Positions 18,582 to 24,924 of a stretch of DNA of 64,000 bases are shown piece after piece. Below the pieces are notes generated by a model. That model saw only the letters and a program-made list of their open reading frames with translations, ran no database searches and was not told the origin of the DNA. Numbering within the stretch: position 1 is the stretch's first letter; each line of letters starts with the position of its first letter. The position numbers were made by a program, and so were the translations under genes. Source of the DNA: Glaciecola sp028401415 (GTDB taxonomy: Bacteria; Pseudomonadota; Gammaproteobacteria; Enterobacterales; Alteromonadaceae); NCBI RefSeq assembly GCF_028401415.2, contig NZ_CP171821.2, forward strand, positions 2,294,001-2,358,000. The letters run 5' to 3'.

Positions 18582-18908
18582 TTAAAGATCATATTTTGAT
18601 TTCGCTTGTCGCACAGTTTTTACAACAAGGAATGTAAACAGATAGACAAGCACAAACTGTCCAGTTAAAAGCATGGCAAGCTTGGGCAATAAATCCACTT
18701 CTTCCGTGAAAATGGGATGCCAAAAATACACCAGAGACAAATTGCCAGGAAAGAGCAAAACGCTATAGCCAAAAATGGGGCCGCCCCAATAGTCAAAAAA
18801 ATTCCAGCTAAGTGAAAAGGTTATCAGGCCAATTAACACTGCGGCTAGAGCAGCGTACAGAGCAATTTGTGTGGGTTTGTGGTGCAAAGGTCTTAAAATA
18901 TCTCTCAT
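18582..18908 (-). CDS. hypothetical membrane protein
   Basis: 108 residues with three hydrophobic helices (about 14-36, 43-58 and 72-98) and a basic C-terminus (KTVRQAKSKYDL). Family not recognised. No clear Shine-Dalgarno before the ATG, so the start is uncertain. Confidence 0.55.
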   Translation of the reverse strand: MRDILRPLHHKPTQIALYAALAAVLIGLITFSLSWNFFDYWGGPIFGYSVLLFPGNLSLVYFWHPIFTEEVDLLPKLAMLLTGQFVLVYLFTFLVVKTVRQAKSKYDL

Positions 18909-18944
18909 GATTGGAGGTCATTGATATACGACATAGTTACGATA

Positions 18945-19283
18945 TCAATTGGAGGACATTTCTACTTTCGTCTTCGACGTCGACGCTAGTTCGAGTATTT
19001 GAGAGTATGTTAAGCCATCTAACTTTTTACTTAAAACGGCGTAATTCGTAGTTCTCATATTCGGATCACTTAGCATTTCTTGTGCGCTATCAATATCTGA
19101 TAGCTGAATCGCCAGTAAAGCCATCAGGAACTCCATCCGCTTTTGTTGTGGTAGCGTGTTAAGGGTATTGTTGATATCTCTTTTTATTGTTGCTTCGTTG
19201 CTGCCATCGAAAACAAAATCTATTTGATTACTTGCGCAAGCAATCAAACTAAACAACAGAGCTATTAAAACTATTGATCTCAT
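18945..19283 (-). CDS. small lipoprotein (DUF6694-like)
   Basis: 112 residues from the ATG at 19283: a lipoprotein signal peptide MRSIVLIALLFSLIAC with the lipobox Cys at residue 16, then a helical domain (NNTLNTLPQQKRMEFLMALLAI, LDGLTYSQILELA) resembling the DUF6694 lipoproteins often found in integron cassettes. An upstream in-frame ATG at 19307 would add eight residues. It lies 12 bases after the next gene upstream, probably cotranscribed with it. Confidence 0.68.
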   Translation of the reverse strand: MRSIVLIALLFSLIACASNQIDFVFDGSNEATIKRDINNTLNTLPQQKRMEFLMALLAIQLSDIDSAQEMLSDPNMRTTNYAVLSKKLDGLTYSQILELASTSKTKVEMSSN

Positions 19284-19318
19284 AATAATCCTTAACGGAA
19301 GCATCACACACTCAACCG

Positions 19319-19552
19319 TTAACTTTTTGTATTTGCAGTCTTAAAAACATCAATTATGACTCTTTCAAAAAATGACATAACTAACGCCATTGCTATAACA
19401 ATTAATCCGCTAGAGTAGGCCATAATTGAGATTGCCTTGTGATTATCTGAATAAATGTGAATACCAAGAATAGCAATAGAAAAGATAATGAAGAAGACTA
19501 TCACTCGATTGCGATACCTATTAATTATTGAACGTAGCTCTTTCTCTTTCAT
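19319..19552 (-). CDS. small two-helix membrane protein
   Basis: 77 residues, basic N-terminus (KEKELRSIINRYRNR) and two hydrophobic helices (about 13-32 and 40-62). AGGATAAG lies 7 bases before the ATG. Immediately upstream is an attC-type core (GTTAGCC on this strand, 19579-19585), so this gene and the lipoprotein behind it look like the last cassette of the array. Family not recognised. Confidence 0.6.
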   Translation of the reverse strand: MKEKELRSIINRYRNRVIVFFIIFSIAILGIHIYSDNHKAISIMAYSSGLIVIAMALVMSFFERVIIDVFKTANTKS

Positions 19553-19578
19553 ATGTTCTTATCCTAAGTATGCAGTGC

Positions 19579-19812
19579 GGCTAACGAGGCTGTAGAAATA
19601 ACAAAACGTAAAAATTAGACCGTGCTCTGTGTCGATTTTTTGTAAGTGCAGTGCACTTATTATCCACGATTTGCGCACTCGCGCATTTTTTGTATGTAAA
19701 TTGTACAACTTTTTAAGCGCTGTTTGATGATTGGTGTTTTCTACAGCCTCAACACCGTTTTATGCGGCAAAAACAGCTCTTGTTTTTATCCGTCTTCAAC
19801 TTATTGTTATAG
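19579..19812 (-). repeat. attC site 1, interrupted by a MITE
   Basis: Left core GGCTAAC at 19579-19585 is separated from the rest of the site (19751-19812) by MITE A. The stem is GCGGcAAAAAC paired with GTTTTTatCCGT, and the right core GTTATAG is at 19806-19812. It closely resembles attC 3 in the stem and flanks. Confidence 0.7.
19586..19750. mobile_element. MITE A (165 bp) in the core of attC 1
   Basis: Non-coding element with terminal inverted repeats GAGGCTGTAGAAA at both ends, flanked by AAC on both sides (19583-19585 and 19751-19753). The ends resemble those of the IS1182-like remnants at 21049 and 22375. Internally it shares the AAATTGTACA stretch with MITE B. Confidence 0.75.
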
Positions 19813-20148
19813 CTCGCTACCGACGTTGCTTGATAACGATTCCACAACAATCTGATTTATGCTTTTACCTGTGGCAGAAGCTTTTAAAACGAGGTGCTCA
19901 TGTAGCTTTGGACTTATACGAACATTAAATTTACCCGAATAGGTTTTCTTGGGCGCTACACCATCTTCCTCACACATTTTAAGAAACACTTTTAAAGAGG
20001 CTGAACCCTCTTCATGCAAACCCTTGATGTCAGACGCATAAAAATCAGCACCGCCATTTAAGTTAATAAACTCACCTCTAAACATCTCTATTTCAGGATC
20101 GTACGTGATAACAGCGTCGTATCCATTTATGTTCATAATATTTTTCAT
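19807..20148 (-). CDS. hicB: HicB-family antitoxin
   Basis: 113 residues. N-terminal HicB partial RNase H-like fold (YDAVITYDPEIEMFRGEFINL...ADFYASDIKGLHEEG), then a C-terminal ribbon-helix-helix stretch (GKFNVRISPKLHEHLVLKASATGKSINQIVVESL) for DNA binding and autoregulation. I start it at the ATG that overlaps the hicA stop (ATGA); the longer frame to 20175 merely reads into hicA. The partner toxin gene upstream carries a nonsense codon, so this antitoxin may be an orphan or a stand-alone regulator. Confidence 0.85.
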   Translation of the reverse strand: MKNIMNINGYDAVITYDPEIEMFRGEFINLNGGADFYASDIKGLHEEGSASLKVFLKMCEEDGVAPKKTYSGKFNVRISPKLHEHLVLKASATGKSINQIVVESLSSNVGSEL

Positions 20149-20399
20149 GGCTTCACCCCATTTGACTCTAACCAACGTCTGACGCTACTAACCGCACCCT
20201 TGTCTGTATCAGGGGACGGATGTGGTCTATGAAAGACGCGTCTGTCGCCAAAAAGCCTAACACCAATTCAAGAACCCTCAACCTCGGATATCTCAGCTCC
20301 AAGCTCAACAAATAGTAGCTCGATATCTTTCCACTTTACATTACCGCTGACAGGTCTTGAAAATATGAGAGCTAAAGTCTTTTGACGTTTTCTCTTCAT
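20145..20399 (-). pseudogene. hicA: HicA-family toxin with an internal stop codon
   Basis: Translating the minus strand from the ATG at 20399 gives a HicA-like protein of 84 codons: MKRKRQKTLALIFSRPVSG..., then ...LFGDRRVFHRPHPSPDTDKG and a C-terminal RRWLESNGVKP. Codon 44 (20268-20270) is TGA where relatives carry an Arg in GSRxxV, probably from a CGA to TGA change. The toxin (an mRNA interferase with a dsRBD-like fold and an active His) should therefore not be made at full length. It ends overlapping hicB by ATGA, the usual hicAB order. The frame is otherwise clean, so inactivation is probably recent. Confidence 0.8.
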
Positions 20400-20451
20400 T
20401 CAATAATGGTAGTACTAAAAGTTAGTACCGTCACTCAGGTCTTAACTAGAG

Positions 20452-20612
20452 CTATAACACTGAGTTACCGAGTTACCGAGTTACCGAGTTACCGAGTTAC
20501 CGAGTTACCGAGTTACCGAGTTACCGAGTTACCGAGTTACCGAGTTATCAGATTATGGCGTGACGCTTGCGAATGCAAGCGACATGAAATGAGCTGATAA
20601 TCTCCGTTAAAC
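20452..20612 (-). repeat. attC site 2, carrying a 9-bp tandem repeat
   Basis: Left core CTATAAC at 20452-20458 and right core GTTAAAC at 20606-20612, a perfect GTTRRRY. Arms GAGTTATCAG and CTGATAATCTC pair, enclosing a GCTTGC/GCAAGC hairpin. The left arm has expanded into tandem copies of a 9-mer. Confidence 0.65.
20462..20551. repeat. 9-bp tandem repeat (GAGTTACCG, nine copies plus one variant)
   Basis: Nine perfect tandem copies of GAGTTACCG are followed by a tenth imperfect copy GAGTTATCA that belongs to the attC 2 stem. The array lies in the left arm of attC 2 and in the leader of hicA. Being a short perfect tandem array, it is likely to vary in copy number between strains. Confidence 0.9.
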
Positions 20613-21049
20613 GTTTTGTCAGATCACGCTCATGCAGCAAATGAAGGACAAAATAGACAGTAAACCAGGAAGGCATCAATACGGTAAACGCTTAGGGTGC
20701 GTTGAGCCTGTTTTTGCTAATATTACCATCAATGAAAAGATGAATTACTTTACCTTACGCGGTAAAAACAAGGTCAACGCGCAGTGGAAGATGTACTGCT
20801 TAGTGCATAATATTGAAAAGCTAAGGTTTAGCCTTGGGTAGCGGCTCCCAGCACCCATTAAATTACCTCAGTCGCCCTTCCCATCGCTCCTATAGCCCAA
20901 CATTACCCTCTCTGTCAGCTGTGAAATTGTCAACAATGGGAAATGCATAAAACAACGGAGAACAAACTTGCTAAGAGATGAGCAACTATCTATTTTAACG
21001 CTCGACAATCAAAGAAATAAGCTTGGGAAAGGATAAATTCTACAGTCTC
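20613..21049 (+). mobile_element. IS1182-family element remnant (right end)
   Basis: Holds the 3' end of a transposase gene and the right terminal repeat; its last 19 bases, read inwards on the other strand, are GAGACTGTAGAATTTATCC, identical to the left end of the element at 22375. AAC (21050-21052) follows directly and starts attC 3. The left end is missing: the remnant begins right after the attC 2 core. Confidence 0.75.
20632..20841 (+). pseudogene. IS1182-family transposase, C-terminal fragment
   Basis: 69 codons reading MQQMKDKIDSKPGRHQYGKR..., then EPVFANITINEKMNYFTLRGK and QWKMYCLVHNIEKL. This is the conserved C-terminal end of IS1182-type DDE transposases (pattern ..GR..Y..R...VEPVFANI......FSLRGK.KV..QW...CLVHNI.K). 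The catalytic core is absent, so it is non-functional. Confidence 0.8.
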
Positions 21050-21110
21050 AACACCAGCTTAAGCGGTAAAAATTGCTCTTTATTGTTATCCGCTTCAAGC
21101 TTTTTATGCA
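21050..21110 (-). repeat. attC site 3 (right core decayed)
   Basis: Starts at AAC 21050-21052 beside the IS end. The stem AGCTTAAGCGG pairs with CCGCTTCAAGCT. The right core is degenerate (TTTATGC instead of GTTRRRY) and lies inside the stop region of the following gene. Sequence is clearly related to attC 1. Confidence 0.6.
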
Positions 21111-21364
21111 GCGTTTTCACTTTCAACATCCCAACCAGGGAAAACAAGAATTGCAGGATGACACTTTAAAGCCCTAGCTAGAGATTTAGCTCTTTCTATG
21201 CCAAGATTGACACGGTCATTTTCAATTGCAGAAATTGTAGATTGCGGGATATTAGCGAGTCTTGCTAGTTCGTTTTGACTCAATTCTTGAAGCTCCCGAA
21301 GAATACGGACAGACTCTCCACTCGATACGGAAATACGCTTGGTCGCTTTTTGAAAATCATCCAT
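21104..21364 (-). CDS. XRE-family antitoxin of a RelE-type TA module
   Basis: 86 residues with a helix-turn-helix of Cro/C1 type at about 22-60 (LRELQELSQNELARLANIPQSTISAIEN). It follows a RelE/StbE-type toxin gene with a one-base overlap and probably binds the toxin and represses the operon. The toxin-first, XRE-second order resembles higBA-type modules. Carried on a cassette between attC 3 and attC 4. Confidence 0.85.
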   Translation of the reverse strand: MDDFQKATKRISVSSGESVRILRELQELSQNELARLANIPQSTISAIENDRVNLGIERAKSLARALKCHPAILVFPGWDVESENAA

Positions 21365-21648
21365 TATGACCTCCTTCGATAATCATGTGCTGTTACATCA
21401 AGGACTTGAACAAACATTTCTCCATTTTCTACAGAGTAAATAACACGGTATTGTTGATTTAGGCGAGAAGAACGAAATCCTTTCCAATTCCCTGAAAGTG
21501 CTTCATCGTTAAAACCCCGAATCAGCCTTACACCAGAGGGGCCCGACAACTCAACAATATCCTTCCATTTCTCATACCGCTTCTGAATTTCAATTGGAGC
21601 TTTCGATAACTGCTTATTTAGTTTTTTATGTTCAAATATCGTCCACAT
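21364..21648 (-). CDS. RelE/ParE-superfamily toxin
   Basis: 94 residues with the RelE fold: MWTIFEHKKLNKQLSKAPIEIQKRYEKW (helical hairpin), LSGNWKGFRSSRLNQQYRVIYSVENG (strands with conserved R..R..YRVIY) and a terminal VTAHDYRRR. The basic residues and the C-terminal HxY are the usual ribonuclease-active features of RelE/YafQ-like mRNA interferases. First gene of the toxin-antitoxin pair; no attC lies between toxin and antitoxin, so the two travel as one cassette. Confidence 0.85.
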   Translation of the reverse strand: MWTIFEHKKLNKQLSKAPIEIQKRYEKWKDIVELSGPSGVRLIRGFNDEALSGNWKGFRSSRLNQQYRVIYSVENGEMFVQVLDVTAHDYRRRS

Positions 21649-21692
21649 ACCTAAAAGTATATATACCTTTTAAAGTATGTCAAATCCTCAAG

Positions 21693-21758
21693 CTGCAACA
21701 ATTTCTATAACCGGTGGTGGCCGCTTTTGCCAACATCCGGTTCATAGATTTGTTAGGC
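21693..21758 (-). repeat. attC site 4
   Basis: Left core ending AAC at 21697-21699. Imperfect stem TATAACCGGtggTGGC paired with GCCAacaTCCGGTTCATA. Right core GTTAGGC at 21752-21758. Same structural class as attC 5, 11 and 14 (the ACCGG...CCGGT type). Confidence 0.8.
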
Positions 21759-22046
21759 GGCATTCAGATCTAGACGCTGAACTTTACCCAAATCCAAACT
21801 CTGCTTTGCCTGCCATAATTCATAATTATCTTGCATACTTAACCAACTTTCGGGTGTTCGTCCTAACGTTTTGGATAGTCGTAATGCCATTTCGGGGCTT
21901 ATTGCGCTCTTGCCTTTGACTATTCGGCTTAAAGTAGAAGCGGCTACGCCTAAATGAGTTGCCAATGTGCGGCAACTAACACCGTAAGGTTCAAGATAAA
22001 TAGATTCTATAAATTCGCCAGGATGTGGCGGGTTATGCATATTCAT
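21753..22046 (-). CDS. higA: HigA-family antitoxin
   Basis: 97 residues. The N-terminal NPPHPGEFIESIYLEPYGVS is the HigA family signature, and the HTH is at about 27-52 (RTLATHLGVAASTLSRIVKGKSAIS). Second gene of a higBA pair: its ATG coincides with the end of higB (one-base overlap). HigA neutralises HigB and represses the operon. Its stop codon lies in the attC 4 core, the usual geometry for cassette genes. Confidence 0.93.
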   Translation of the reverse strand: MNMHNPPHPGEFIESIYLEPYGVSCRTLATHLGVAASTLSRIVKGKSAISPEMALRLSKTLGRTPESWLSMQDNYELWQAKQSLDLGKVQRLDLNAA

Positions 22047-22324
22047 TAGTGATAATCCTCATAATTTAGAATGTAAGCATTACCATCCTTGAACTCAAAT
22101 GTTACTCTCCAATTTCCGTTTACAGATATAGACCATATCTCCGCTCGCTCTCCTTTCAATTTGTGAAGGGAAAATCCTGGGATATTAATATCGTCAATTT
22201 CATGCGCAGTATTGATAGCAGCAAGCTGCATACGAAGCTTTTTCGCATGGTGTGTTTGAATGCCAGATGTCTTACCTTTTTCGTAAAACAGTCTAAGACC
22301 TTTGTGCTTGAACGATTTGATCAT
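22046..22324 (-). CDS. higB: HigB-family toxin (plasmid maintenance system killer type)
   Basis: 92 residues starting MIKSFKHKGLRLFYEKGKTSGI, the diagnostic HigB opening, with KLRMQLAAINTA, the LHKLKGERAEIWSISVNGNWRVTFEF strand region and a terminal NYEDYH that carries the catalytic residues of this ribosome-dependent mRNA interferase family. The longer frame from 22363 adds 13 residues that lie in the cassette boundary; the ATG at 22324 fits the family length. Confidence 0.93.
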   Translation of the reverse strand: MIKSFKHKGLRLFYEKGKTSGIQTHHAKKLRMQLAAINTAHEIDDINIPGFSLHKLKGERAEIWSISVNGNWRVTFEFKDGNAYILNYEDYH

Positions 22325-22374
22325 GATGGCATTGTAGCGTGATGCGCAACACGACACAAGCAATAGAGCCTAAC

Positions 22375-22937
22375 GAGACTGTAGAATTTATCCAAACAAC
22401 TCTAAAATTATTTTGACTCAGTGTAACGGCAAATATTGCGCAATTAAACCTTGCTGTGCAGATCTAGGCATGATCTAATGATCATCATTCGCGGCGAGTT
22501 CAGCTAATGCCAAACTACAAACCCGATTTATCCTGCCAAGACAAGTTCATCCCTGTTAACTTCACCCAACAAATTTTACTCGGTACCTTTGAATACGCGC
22601 TGAATCACATCGTCAATCACCATCTCGATTTTCGCTCATTTGATGCCATGTACAACAACGACCAAAAAGGCGCAGCCGCCTACTCACCCGCCATTATGCT
22701 TTAAATCATTCTCTACGCATATGCACATGGGATCGTGTCGAGTCGCAGCCATCTCCAAACGTGTAATTACGCCCACCTCACACACAAAAAGCGACTATCC
22801 GCATCCGCAGCCTGTTCACAAACGAAATTATCCAAAACCCAAATTGATAGCTGACATCTTGAGGAACAAAAAGAGAAACTCAAATAATGGTCTTAGGCGA
22901 CAAATTTACTGTGAAAAACGATTAATTCTAAAGTCTC
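22375..22937 (+). mobile_element. IS1182-family element, internally deleted (563 bp)
   Basis: Both ends survive: GAGACTGTAGAATTTATCC on the left and, inverted on the right, GAGACTTTAGAATTAATCG. AAC flanks both sides (22372-22374 and 22938-22940). It carries only the start of a transposase gene; complete IS1182 elements are about 1.6-1.9 kb, so most of the gene is deleted. Confidence 0.8.
22507..22765 (+). pseudogene. IS1182-family transposase, N-terminal fragment with a stop codon
   Basis: 65 codons reading MPNYKPDLSCQDKFIPVNF..., then LLGTFEYALNHIV and FDAMYNNDQKGAAAYSPAIML, the well-conserved N-terminus of IS1182-type transposases. A TAA replaces the expected Lys (AAA) of the LKI motif, after which the same frame continues IILYAYAHGIVSSR before similarity fades. 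Nonsense mutation plus deletion: non-functional. Confidence 0.85.
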
Positions 22938-22993
22938 AACACTTTACATAACCGGCGTTGGCCGCTCTTGCCAATGTCCGGTTTATGTTTTTG

Positions 22994-23365
22994 TTAACTG
23001 TCATTGTATATTACAACCGCTGGTTTCTGATTTTGCACAAACTGATAGCTACTAGCAGCGATTACAAATATCAAACTCAATATATTTAAGAGTAGCGAAA
23101 AAGAACGATATCGCCTCTCATTGTCCCGTTTATCATAATGGTCAACGATAGTGATTATTGAATTAACAGCGGCTGAAACTAGGGCCACCAAAAATAACCA
23201 AAGACTACCCCCCGTGAGTAGCATCCCATTAGAATAACCCTTTCCAGGAATCAACAAAGAACCGTTTATCCATGCATATATTGCAATAACGGTAAGCAAA
23301 ATTACCCACAAAAAATTGAAAAGCCTCGTCATAGGCGATATTTGATTTGGTCTATATTCTTGCAT
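22994..23365 (-). CDS. cassette-encoded hypothetical membrane protein
   Basis: 123 residues with three hydrophobic helices (about 15-33, 47-72 and 90-107), separated by a charged loop DHYDKRDNERRYRS. Family not recognised. An AGGACTT lies just before the ATG, only about 14 bases from the GTTAACT core, so the gene depends on transcription from outside the cassette. MITE B sits immediately upstream. Confidence 0.6.
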   Translation of the reverse strand: MQEYRPNQISPMTRLFNFLWVILLTVIAIYAWINGSLLIPGKGYSNGMLLTGGSLWLFLVALVSAAVNSIITIVDHYDKRDNERRYRSFSLLLNILSLIFVIAASSYQFVQNQKPAVVIYNDS

Positions 23366-23378
23366 AAGTCCTTTTGAC

Positions 23379-23656
23379 AGTTAACGAGGCTGTAGAAAAA
23401 ATAAAACGCCTAAAATATATCGCGCTCTACGTTGTTTGTTTTTATATTGCAATGGTCAAACCTATCTCAAATTTACGTAGAATCACGAAAATTGTACATA
23501 ATTTAAACAGCTTCTCAGTCTGAAAATTAAAATCCATTTATTCTACATCCTCAACGCCCCAATAAGGGGCAGTTGCTTACCGGCGATAATCGCGGGAGCG
23601 CCGGTGAGTAACTGTCCCAGCGAGCGAAGCGAGTGTGCTTGATTGGTTTGTTAGGT
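23379..23656 (-). repeat. attC site 6, interrupted by a MITE
   Basis: Left core CAGTTAAC region (ends 23385), then MITE B, then AAC at 23553-23555 and the remainder of a long attC with arms GGGGCAGTTGCTtACCGGCG and CGCCGGTgAGTAACTGTCCC. Right core GTTAGGT at 23650-23656. Apart from the insertion it is identical to attC 7. Confidence 0.85.
23386..23552. mobile_element. MITE B (167 bp) in the core of attC 6
   Basis: Terminal repeats GAGGCTGTAGAA (left) and GAGGATGTAGAA (right, inverted), flanked by AAC at 23383-23385 and 23553-23555. The intact twin attC 7 shows exactly what the site looked like without it. Related to MITE A. Confidence 0.85.
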
Positions 23657-23917
23657 TTCAATGCTAATAAACCTCTCGTAACACTCAGTGCAAACCCAAG
23701 TATTACCTTCCTCGTTTTTAAAGGCGGTACCATGCTCTTCCTTGTCTGTACAATAAAATGTCCACCAACAGATTTGACAATGCTCATGATCTAGAACCGC
23801 TGATTCTGATTTCCATAATTGCCGTGACCAATGATTCGTCTTTGCCCACTCGATATCTTCTTCGATATCAGAATAAGCCCACTTTTCGCCATGAATAAAT
23901 ACATATTTATCTTCCAT
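23651..23917 (-). CDS. cassette-encoded Cys-rich hypothetical protein, copy 1
   Basis: 88 residues, acidic N-terminal half (SDIEEDIEWAKTNHW) and Cys/His pairs that could bind zinc: HEHCQICWW at about 45-53, C at about 56, and VCTECYERF near the end. It resembles the small HNH-adjacent or zinc-ribbon-like proteins often found in integron cassettes; no function known. The start overlaps the cassette boundary by a few bases. An identical second copy lies next to it. Confidence 0.7.
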   Translation of the reverse strand: MEDKYVFIHGEKWAYSDIEEDIEWAKTNHWSRQLWKSESAVLDHEHCQICWWTFYCTDKEEHGTAFKNEEGNTWVCTECYERFISIET

Positions 23918-23929
23918 GTTACTACTGAA

Positions 23930-24037
23930 ACCTAACGCCCCAATAAGGGGCAGTTGCTTACCGGCGATAATCGCGGGAGCGCCGGTGAGTAACTGTCCCA
24001 GCGAGCGAAGCGAGTGTGCTTGATTGGTTTGTTAGGT
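23930..24037 (-). repeat. attC site 7
   Basis: Cores ACCTAAC (23930-23936) and GTTAGGT (24031-24037) with a long imperfect hairpin between (GGGGCAGTTGCTtACCGG / CCGGTgAGTAACTGTCCC). This is the intact version of attC 6. Confidence 0.92.
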
Positions 24038-24298
24038 TTCAATGCTAATAAACCTCTCGTAACACTCAGTGCAAACCCAAGTATTACCTTCCTCGTTTTT
24101 AAAGGCGGTACCATGCTCTTCCTTGTCTGTACAATAAAATGTCCACCAACAGATTTGACAATGCTCATGATCTAGAACCGCTGATTCTGATTTCCATAAT
24201 TGCCGTGACCAATGATTCGTCTTTGCCCACTCGATATCTTCTTCGATATCAGAATAAGCCCACTTTTCGCCATGAATAAATACATATTTATCTTCCAT
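24032..24298 (-). CDS. cassette-encoded Cys-rich hypothetical protein, copy 2
   Basis: Same protein as the copy at 23651 (88 residues, HCQICWW and VCTECYERF pairs), offset by exactly 381 bases. It is the upstream copy with respect to cassette transcription. Function unknown. Confidence 0.7.
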   Translation of the reverse strand: MEDKYVFIHGEKWAYSDIEEDIEWAKTNHWSRQLWKSESAVLDHEHCQICWWTFYCTDKEEHGTAFKNEEGNTWVCTECYERFISIET

Positions 24299-24310
24299 GT
24301 TACTACTGAA

Positions 24311-24416
24311 ACCTAACGCCGCGCCAACAGGCAGGCACTGTGGAGGAATTTTTGGTGTAAACTGGCGACCAAAAAAGCCGGAACAGTGACTGTCCTTGTT
24401 GAGTGCCTTGTTACAC
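24311..24416 (-). repeat. attC site 8
   Basis: Cores ACCTAAC (24311-24317) and GTTACAC (24410-24416). Inner arms AGGCAGGCACTGT and ACAGTGACTGTCCTT pair imperfectly around a TTTTTGGT/ACCAAAAA hairpin. Confidence 0.78.
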
Positions 24417-24418
24417 GT

Positions 24419-24835
24419 TTAATTTGCAGTATGGTCATTAAATAGAACTTCTAAGCCCGGCTGCATAGTACGAACTTTTGGTTGATATAAATAGCAGCTG
24501 ATTCTAGCGTAATTGTCTGGGTCGCTGCCTACCATACAAGTTTGCTCAAATTTGATTTCACTTTCTTTGAACCTAATACGAAGCACCTTTGCGTCACCAT
24601 TCAGTGCGGGTTCAATTGTCGCAGTACCTTTGGTGGATCTGCCATTGATTTTACGAAACACCACTAGCTTGCCTTTATTATCTGTGATCTCAACTTTGCC
24701 GTGGTAGGTTACGTTTGAATCTAGTGCTTTACCAACAAGTATATATTTGCCCTGCACCATCATGTGCAAGAAGTTATCTTCTGCTGAGCAGAAAAATGGA
24801 AATAGTGTTAGCAATATTGCAATCGTTCTTTTCAT
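24419..24835 (-). CDS. cassette-encoded exported hypothetical protein
   Basis: 138 residues from the ATG at 24835. Signal peptide MKRTIAILLTLFPFFCSAED with predicted cleavage after SA. The mature part is beta-rich (YILVGKALDSNVTYHGKVEITDNKGKLVVFRK) with two Cys (QTCMVG, ISCYLY) likely paired in the periplasm. Family not recognised. A longer frame from 24871 includes attC sequence and is not the real start. Only three bases separate the GTTACAC core from the ATG. Confidence 0.68.
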   Translation of the reverse strand: MKRTIAILLTLFPFFCSAEDNFLHMMVQGKYILVGKALDSNVTYHGKVEITDNKGKLVVFRKINGRSTKGTATIEPALNGDAKVLRIRFKESEIKFEQTCMVGSDPDNYARISCYLYQPKVRTMQPGLEVLFNDHTAN

Positions 24836-24838
24836 GAC

Positions 24839-24924
24839 GTGTAACACTTTAGATAAGTGGCGCGCAGTCACAAGTCAAGAAATGAACAATTGCCTCTCGC
24901 GTCCACTTGATCGGTTTGTTATAC
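24839..24924 (-). repeat. attC site 9
   Basis: Cores GTGTAAC (24839-24845) and GTTATAC (24918-24924) with the stem AGATAAGTGG(cgCG) paired with (CGCG)tCCACTTGATC. A second copy is attC 18. Confidence 0.8.

Larger units (their letters stand above)
22368..22999 (-). repeat. attC site 5, interrupted by an IS1182-like remnant
   Basis: Left core GCCTAAC at 22368-22374 is followed by the 563-bp IS remnant; the site resumes at AAC 22938-22940. Stem CATAACCGG(cgTTGGC) paired with (GCCAatg)TCCGGTTTATG. Right core GTTAACT at 22993-22999. Confidence 0.8.
23553..24314. repeat. perfect tandem duplication of a 381-bp cassette
   Basis: Two consecutive 381-bp units (about 23553-23933 and 23934-24314), each an attC plus the 88-aa Cys-rich gene; every base I compared is the same. 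The unit length equals one cassette, so the repeat arose by cassette recombination or unequal crossing-over. Confidence 0.93.

Noticed and set aside
16665..19307. Left extension of the cassette array to 16.7 kb
   Set aside because: The small minus-strand genes look cassette-like, but no attC hairpins with paired cores were found between them.
20462..20551. Tandem repeat considered as a CRISPR array
   Set aside because: The unit is 9 bp with no spacers and no cas genes nearby; a minisatellite instead.
20382..20597. 71-codon frame with YRVTELPS repeats
   Set aside because: The repeat residues are just the translation of the 9-bp tandem array in attC 2, and the frame overlaps hicA on the other strand.
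19586..23552. MITE/IS insertions as ordinary ORF-less cassettes with their own attC
   Set aside because: Not fully excluded, but transposase fragments and matching ends in two of the four favour an IS family. Kept as an alternative in the finding.
23551..23787. 78-codon minus-strand frame inside the attC/Cys-rich gene region (also at 23932)
   Set aside because: Runs through the attC hairpin in another phase of the real 88-aa gene; no start context.
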